Source of the DNA: Clostridia bacterium
GTDB taxonomy: Bacteria > Bacillota_A > Clostridia > Christensenellales > Aristaeellaceae
NCBI GenBank assembly: GCA_009783365.1
Contig: WRHG01000001.1
Span: 1-44,856, forward strand
Length of the DNA: 44,856 nucleotides
Direction of reading: 5' to 3'
Shown: positions 40,910 to 44,856 of the stretch, piece by piece
Position numbering within the stretch: the first letter of the stretch is position 1
How the letters are laid out: the number at the start of each line of letters is the position of its first letter
The notes under the pieces: model-generated
What the model was told of the DNA's origin: nothing
Database searches by the model: none
The model's input: the letters and a program-made list of their open reading frames with translations, nothing else
Translations under genes and position numbers: made by a program

Positions 40910-42166
40910 ATGGAAAAAACCGTGGTGGTCGGCGGCGGAGCAGCGGGGATGGCGGCGGCGGTAGAAGCGGCCCGGGAGGGCGGCGACGTAACCGTCCTGG
41001 AGCGAAACGAAAAACCGCTGAAAAAGTTAAGCGTTACAGGCAACGGCCGGGGAAACATCCTTAATCGCGGCGCGCCTCTGTATTATGGAGACGCCGCCTT
41101 CGCGGCCAAGGTGCTTCGCCGCATGCCCTATGAACGGCTGGCAGCCTTTTGGGAGGACCTGGGCGTTCCCCTGCGGCAGGAAGAAGAGGGGCGGTGCTAC
41201 CCCGCCGCTCTGCAGGCGGCGGTAGCTGTGGACGCACTCCGGCTCCGGGCAAGGCAGTTGGCGGTTCAAATCTGTACCCGTACCCGGGTCACGGGGCTGT
41301 CCGTTGAAGGGGCGAGTTTCGTGCTTGACGCGGAGGAGAGCGCACCACCGCCTCCCTGTAAAATACCAGCCGGCCCGGCGGAAGTAACGGCGCGAAAGTA
41401 CAGGGCCAGCCGGGTGATTGTTGCGGCCGGGGGCGCCGCCGCTCCCGCCCACGGCACAGACGGTACAGCCTACGGCTTGCTGACAGGCTTTGGCCATACC
41501 CTCATCCCATGCAGGCCCGCCCTATGCGCCCTGCTCACCGCGACAAAGCCCGCCGCCCTTGCCGGGCAGCGAATCAGAGCTACCTTGACCCTGCGGGATG
41601 TCCGGGGTAGGGAATTGCACCGGACCCGCGGGGAGCTCCTCTTTGCCAAGGACGGAGTAAGCGGTATCGCCGCCATGCAGCTGGCCCGGTTTGTTACGGG
41701 GTCCTGTATGCTGACGGTAGACATGCGGGAGGAAATCAATCAGGAAGGCACTGACCTGCCCCGGTTAAGCCGGTTTCTTCGGGACCGCGCTTCCAAACGG
41801 CCGGAGCTGCCCATGGGGGAGCTGTTCACCGGCATGCTGATGCCTCAGGTTAGCCAAGCCCTCATGGGCGCCGCCGGCGTTTTGGACAGGGACCTCGCCA
41901 TTGGGCGCTTTTCGGACAAGGTGTATGACGCCCTGGCTAAGAGCTTGACAGAGCTGCCCATAACGGTCAAAGGGGTACGCGGCTTTAGCAGCGCCCAGGT
42001 GACCGCTGGGGGAATCGTCCCGTCGGATTTCTGCGCCGATACAATGGAAAGCCGCTTTCAAAAAGGGCTTTTCGCCGCCGGAGAAATGTTGGATGTAGAT
42101 GGAGACTGCGGCGGATTCAACCTGATGTTCGCGGTGGCCACCGGTTTGCTTGCAGGCCGGCGGTAA
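40910..42166 (+). CDS. HI0933/YhiN-family FAD-dependent oxidoreductase
   Basis: A 418-residue flavoprotein of a widespread but poorly defined family (BaiN-like, aminoacetone-oxidase-like). The FAD loop is VVGGGAAGMAAAVEAAREG (6 on). KKLSVTGNGRGNILNRG matches the family K.L.TGNGRCN..N signature, with Gly where Cys is usual, and GEMLDVDGDCGGFNLMFA (about 390 on) is the C-terminal hallmark. It starts 1 bp after lpdA with only a weak purine-rich site, so it is probably coupled. Its place at the end of the gcv operon may be incidental. The last 109 bp overlap the convergent lipase-like gene. Confidence 0.9.
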   Translation: MEKTVVVGGGAAGMAAAVEAAREGGDVTVLERNEKPLKKLSVTGNGRGNILNRGAPLYYGDAAFAAKVLRRMPYERLAAFWEDLGVPLRQEEEGRCYPAALQAAVAVDALRLRARQLAVQICTRTRVTGLSVEGASFVLDAEESAPPPPCKIPAGPAEVTARKYRASRVIVAAGGAAAPAHGTDGTAYGLLTGFGHTLIPCRPALCALLTATKPAALAGQRIRATLTLRDVRGRELHRTRGELLFAKDGVSGIAAMQLARFVTGSCMLTVDMREEINQEGTDLPRLSRFLRDRASKRPELPMGELFTGMLMPQVSQALMGAAGVLDRDLAIGRFSDKVYDALAKSLTELPITVKGVRGFSSAQVTAGGIVPSDFCADTMESRFQKGLFAAGEMLDVDGDCGGFNLMFAVATGLLAGRR

Positions 42167-43935
42167 TCATTGGCTTGTGCCCTGTTCCCTCTGCGAAGGG
42201 CGCCAATACCCCTGCCTATCGGCCCCTTGGGAAGGTAGGCGGCGGATGATTTTTGCTTTCGTACAGCGGGTATCCGGAAGCTTGGCAAAGGTTGGGAAAC
42301 GTCGCTCCGCAGAGCGGCTTCGGCAAACCGACGGACGGGTAAGCCGCCTTTTTGCTTCACCCAGATGTAAGGCATAAGCCCTCGAAAGCCCGATGTGGCG
42401 ATAAAACTGTAAGCGCCCAACCGCTTGGGCGGCTCTCCCGTCAGGGTATGTGGAGGGGCCGTCAGGCTGGACAAACCGCTGAGCATCTGCCGCAGGGTGT
42501 ACTGCCGCACCATGGGGCGCATATCCTCCTTCAGTTCCGCGATTCGGCTTCCATCCATATCCCGGCCCGCAAGCGCCCTGTAGCCATTCCTGGCATGGCG
42601 GGAAAAGGCCTCAATCATATCCTTGGCTTTGCCCCCGGCGTAGGCGAGCATTCGATCAATGAGGAAAAAGCTCCATTTTTGATCCATCAAGGCATTGAGG
42701 TTTTCCTCCGCCTTTTCCTCCAGCAGGCAGTAACAAAAGGCCACACAGATCTCCATGGCTCGGAGGGTATCCGTCATCCGCAGCAAAAAAGGTTCCAGCG
42801 ACTCTCTCAGAGCCGCCGCAGCCTCATCGCCGTTCCAGCCGTAGCAAGAACGGCGTAGGGCCGAGCCGGCCCGGTACTCCAAACAGAGGCCCAGGTGCAA
42901 AAGAGCGCCCAGACGGGGTACCAGGTCGTCATCATTGAGCACATGATAGAGAGGATAGCCGGCAGGGTCATACAAAAGCCGACCCGTGGCTACGGTGGGT
43001 GAAGCGAAGCCATAGCCCAGCATGTTTTGGGGAAGCACATGCCAGTCATTCATCAGCTTGTGGCAGAGTATCTGCATCACTGCCGCGCCCTGGCTATGAC
43101 CCGCCATCCACAGGAAAAAGCGGCTGTTCAATCTTCGCATTTCCACCAGAATATCCGCCAGGGTCAGCGTTTCCAACCCCATCTCCGCAGCCGTATCCGG
43201 AAAGACAATCCGTTCCGCACTCCGCTCAAACGCTTCAGTCAGCTGGGCAAATCCCTTGTGAAAACCTTCCTCGGTGGTAAAGCGAAAGTTGGAAAACCAA
43301 TCATAAAACCGTGATCCTGTTCCCATGAACCCAATGGCCACGATATATCTGCCGGCGCGCTGCCGGCGCAGCAGGATGACGGCCTTGATGGTATCGCTCC
43401 GCTCCCGTTGCCGCAGCGCCCCCAGCACCTGCTGAATGGGGTTACGCTCCCGCAGGGCGCTCCTGGCCCGATCCTGCCGGCGGCGCAGTTCATGCTGGCT
43501 CAGCTCGTCGGAAGAACGGCTTGCCCGATATGTAAGAATCTTCACCCCGCGCAAAGGCCGAATCCCTTTCTGAGAGAGCATCCTTACGCTGTGCGCAGAC
43601 CGGCGCAACTTCTGTGATAACGGCTTTGGCCCGTGTGACGGCTTGCCGGTTTGCAGCAGATTGTCAGTCTGGATGGACACATCCCTCCATCCCGCATCCA
43701 TCCAGGCGTCCAGGTCCAGGCGGTAGGTCATGGCCGCCAGCTCAAGGGACAGCAGCAGCGTCTCCTGACGCAGGGGCGGCCGCAGGTGAAAGAAGGGATC
43801 CTGACAAAAGGGCCGGCGCAGGGCGTCCAGATCGCTCAAATCAACGCCTGTAACCGGTCCGCGCCCCCGGCGGGGACCGGATGGTAAAAGCATGTCCTCC
43901 TCTGGAGTTTCCTTGGTCCTCTTTTCTTCAGGCAT
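42058..43935 (-). CDS. Class-3-lipase-like alpha/beta hydrolase
   Basis: A 625-residue protein with a lipase-3-type core. The nucleophile elbow is AGHSQGAAV with Ser281. GYGFASPTVATG (308 on) and LNDDDLVPRLGALLHLG (333 on) fit the catalytic Asp and His region. The first 180 residues are charged and arginine-rich without a signal peptide or membrane helix, so a cytosolic site is likely unless another export route is used. The remainder (about 380-625) is unrecognised, and the last 40 residues are low-complexity (Pro, Ser, Asn). I chose the ATG at 43935 with AGGCGG seven bases ahead; an ATG at 43974 overlaps the previous gene and has no site. The 3' end lies inside the convergent flavoprotein gene, so the tail may be a stop-loss extension. 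The lipid substrate is unknown. Confidence 0.75.
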   Translation of the reverse strand: MPEEKRTKETPEEDMLLPSGPRRGRGPVTGVDLSDLDALRRPFCQDPFFHLRPPLRQETLLLSLELAAMTYRLDLDAWMDAGWRDVSIQTDNLLQTGKPSHGPKPLSQKLRRSAHSVRMLSQKGIRPLRGVKILTYRASRSSDELSQHELRRRQDRARSALRERNPIQQVLGALRQRERSDTIKAVILLRRQRAGRYIVAIGFMGTGSRFYDWFSNFRFTTEEGFHKGFAQLTEAFERSAERIVFPDTAAEMGLETLTLADILVEMRRLNSRFFLWMAGHSQGAAVMQILCHKLMNDWHVLPQNMLGYGFASPTVATGRLLYDPAGYPLYHVLNDDDLVPRLGALLHLGLCLEYRAGSALRRSCYGWNGDEAAAALRESLEPFLLRMTDTLRAMEICVAFCYCLLEEKAEENLNALMDQKWSFFLIDRMLAYAGGKAKDMIEAFSRHARNGYRALAGRDMDGSRIAELKEDMRPMVRQYTLRQMLSGLSSLTAPPHTLTGEPPKRLGAYSFIATSGFRGLMPYIWVKQKGGLPVRRFAEAALRSDVSQPLPSFRIPAVRKQKSSAAYLPKGPIGRGIGALRRGNRAQANDYRRPASKPVATANIRLNPPQSPSTSNISPAAKSPF

Positions 43936-43954
43936 GGGAAAGCCGCCTTTCCGA

Positions 43955-44856
43955 TCATTCCCCGCTCCGCTCATAAACCGTGCACAACACATTCCCAAAA
44001 CTTTCGATGGTCAGCAGCTCATGATATCCCCGGGGAGGCTCCACCCCATAAATGAGCGCATAGGTGGTGTTGTAAAACAGATAGGGCGCGTCCTCATCCT
44101 CAAGGATTTCCAGCTTGGCGCGCATATCCGCCGGCAGCACTTCATAGCCGTGGCGTACGCCAAAAAAGCTCATCTCATCCCGGCTGCCCAGCACCAGGGG
44201 GAGGTTTTCCTTCCTTTGGGCCTCGCAGAGCAGCCCCATGGCATTTACCGTGCTTACGTCCCAGTAATCCAGCTCCATCCGGGCGGCTGCCGTGCCCCGG
44301 CAAAGGAAGTTATAATATCCGTACTGGTAGGGATGATTCGCGATGATCTGTACAGCCGAAACCGCCAAACAGCCGCACAGCAGGGCCGCCCCCGCCCGCC
44401 TGGCCCATATCCTTTGCCCGGCCGCCCTCGCCAGGGCTTGCAGTCCGAAACCCGCCAGCAGGGCCACCCCCGCGAACACGAAGTAGAAATGACGCCAGCC
44501 GTTGTACACCAGGGGCCTGGCAGCCATGGCATAGCCCAGGGGCAGCAGCCAGCACAGGGTCAGCACCCCCAGCATCAGGGTCTTTTCATCCCTCAGGGCG
44601 GCAAGCCTTTTCCTGCACACCCGAAGAACGGCTGCTGCCTGGCCCGCCGCGGCGAGGGGCAGGGTATACAGGGGAAGGGTCGCCAGCATCATGTAGGGCA
44701 GATAATAACGGGGCAAGGGGTTCACCCCATGGTCAAACACCATCCCCCGAAAGACCACCACACCGGTCCAGCGGGAGAAACCGGAGGCGTTTTGAAGTGC
44801 ATGGGTGAAGAAATCCGCCGGATCCGTCCACAGGGCGGGGGTTAGAAGCCCATAGC
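43955..44856 (-). CDS. Membrane protein, C-terminal part (GT39/PMT-like), cut by the window edge
   Basis: The frame is open to the end of the window, so only the last 300 or so residues are seen. Four or more hydrophobic helices are followed by a soluble tail (about the last 110 residues, from MELDYWDVSTVNAM). HGVNPLPRYYLPYMML and LVYNGWRHFYFVFAGVALL resemble the C-terminal helices of family 39-type polyprenyl-sugar mannosyl/arabinosyltransferases. The stop is 19 bp before the lipase-like gene, so the two are probably co-transcribed. Donor and acceptor are unknown. Confidence 0.7.
   Translation of the reverse strand, partial: YGLLTPALWTDPADFFTHALQNASGFSRWTGVVVFRGMVFDHGVNPLPRYYLPYMMLATLPLYTLPLAAAGQAAAVLRVCRKRLAALRDEKTLMLGVLTLCWLLPLGYAMAARPLVYNGWRHFYFVFAGVALLAGFGLQALARAAGQRIWARRAGAALLCGCLAVSAVQIIANHPYQYGYYNFLCRGTAAARMELDYWDVSTVNAMGLLCEAQRKENLPLVLGSRDEMSFFGVRHGYEVLPADMRAKLEILEDEDAPYLFYNTTYALIYGVEPPRGYHELLTIESFGNVLCTVYERSGE

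Noticed and set aside
1..44856. Mobile element, prophage, toxin-antitoxin or CRISPR-Cas locus
   Set aside because: I saw no transposase, integrase, phage structural gene, toxin-antitoxin pair or repeat-spacer array. The tRNA genes are intact, with no attachment-site duplication that I could find.

Overview
The window looks like a chromosomal segment of an anaerobic, carbohydrate- and amino-acid-using member of the Bacillota, most likely class Clostridia. This is inferred from gene content, not from a marker gene. The supporting signs are the split glycine-cleavage P protein (GcvPA/GcvPB), a stand-alone lipoate ligase in the gcv operon, LplB/LplC-type oligosaccharide permeases under a membrane-bound AraC-type regulator, strong AGGAGG ribosome-binding sites, consensus sigma-A promoters, a BspA-like leucine-rich-repeat protein, and the absence of recognisable outer-membrane genes. 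GC content is fairly high. I saw no IS element, prophage, integrase or CRISPR array.

Layout. 1-3600: the 3' part of a DegT-family sugar aminotransferase, facing a two-gene signalling unit (tandem-HD protein with a rubredoxin-like tail, then a PAS-GGDEF diguanylate cyclase). 3666-9758 (minus): a sugar ABC operon, binding protein > MalF-type permease > MalG-type permease > intracellular GH35 beta-galactosidase, with a DUF362 gene fired divergently from an adjacent promoter. 11122-12972 (minus): flavodoxin and CCA-adding enzyme. 13057-15955 (minus): a GT2 glycosyltransferase overlapping a large DUF6020-like GT-C membrane protein. 16126-20381 (plus): secreted LRR protein, secreted protein of unknown function, EamA transporter, SGNH hydrolase.

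20387-29294 (minus): a pectin/rhamnogalacturonan-oligomer locus. An AraC-type membrane sensor-regulator precedes permease, permease, binding protein, GH105 unsaturated-uronyl hydrolase, KduI and KduD. Imported unsaturated oligomers would be cleaved by GH105, and the released 4,5-unsaturated uronate converted by KduI and KduD to 2-keto-3-deoxygluconate. KDG kinase, KDPG aldolase and the transporter ATPase are not in the window. 29407-29799 (minus): four tRNA genes, transcribed Pro-Glu-Met/Ile2-Asp from a consensus promoter and ending at an 18-bp perfect hairpin.

30133-32216 (plus): a tyrosine-phosphatase-family enzyme coupled to an O-antigen-ligase/polymerase-like membrane protein. 32223-32354: a structured non-coding element with matching ends. 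32382-33815 (minus): a secreted PrsA/SurA-like foldase. 34162-42166 (plus): the glycine cleavage operon gcvT-gcvH-gcvPA-gcvPB-lplA-lpdA, ending in a HI0933-family flavoprotein, from one consensus promoter. 42058-44856 (minus): a class-3-lipase-like protein whose 3' end overlaps the flavoprotein gene by 109 bp, and the 3' end of a membrane protein cut by the window edge.

Nothing here is a clear-cut new defence or mobile system. The points most worth a second look are the HD-HD-rubredoxin/PAS-GGDEF pair, the element at 32223-32354, the DUF362/sugar-operon divergent control region, the two parallel hairpins after the binding-protein genes, and the two unidentified secreted proteins.
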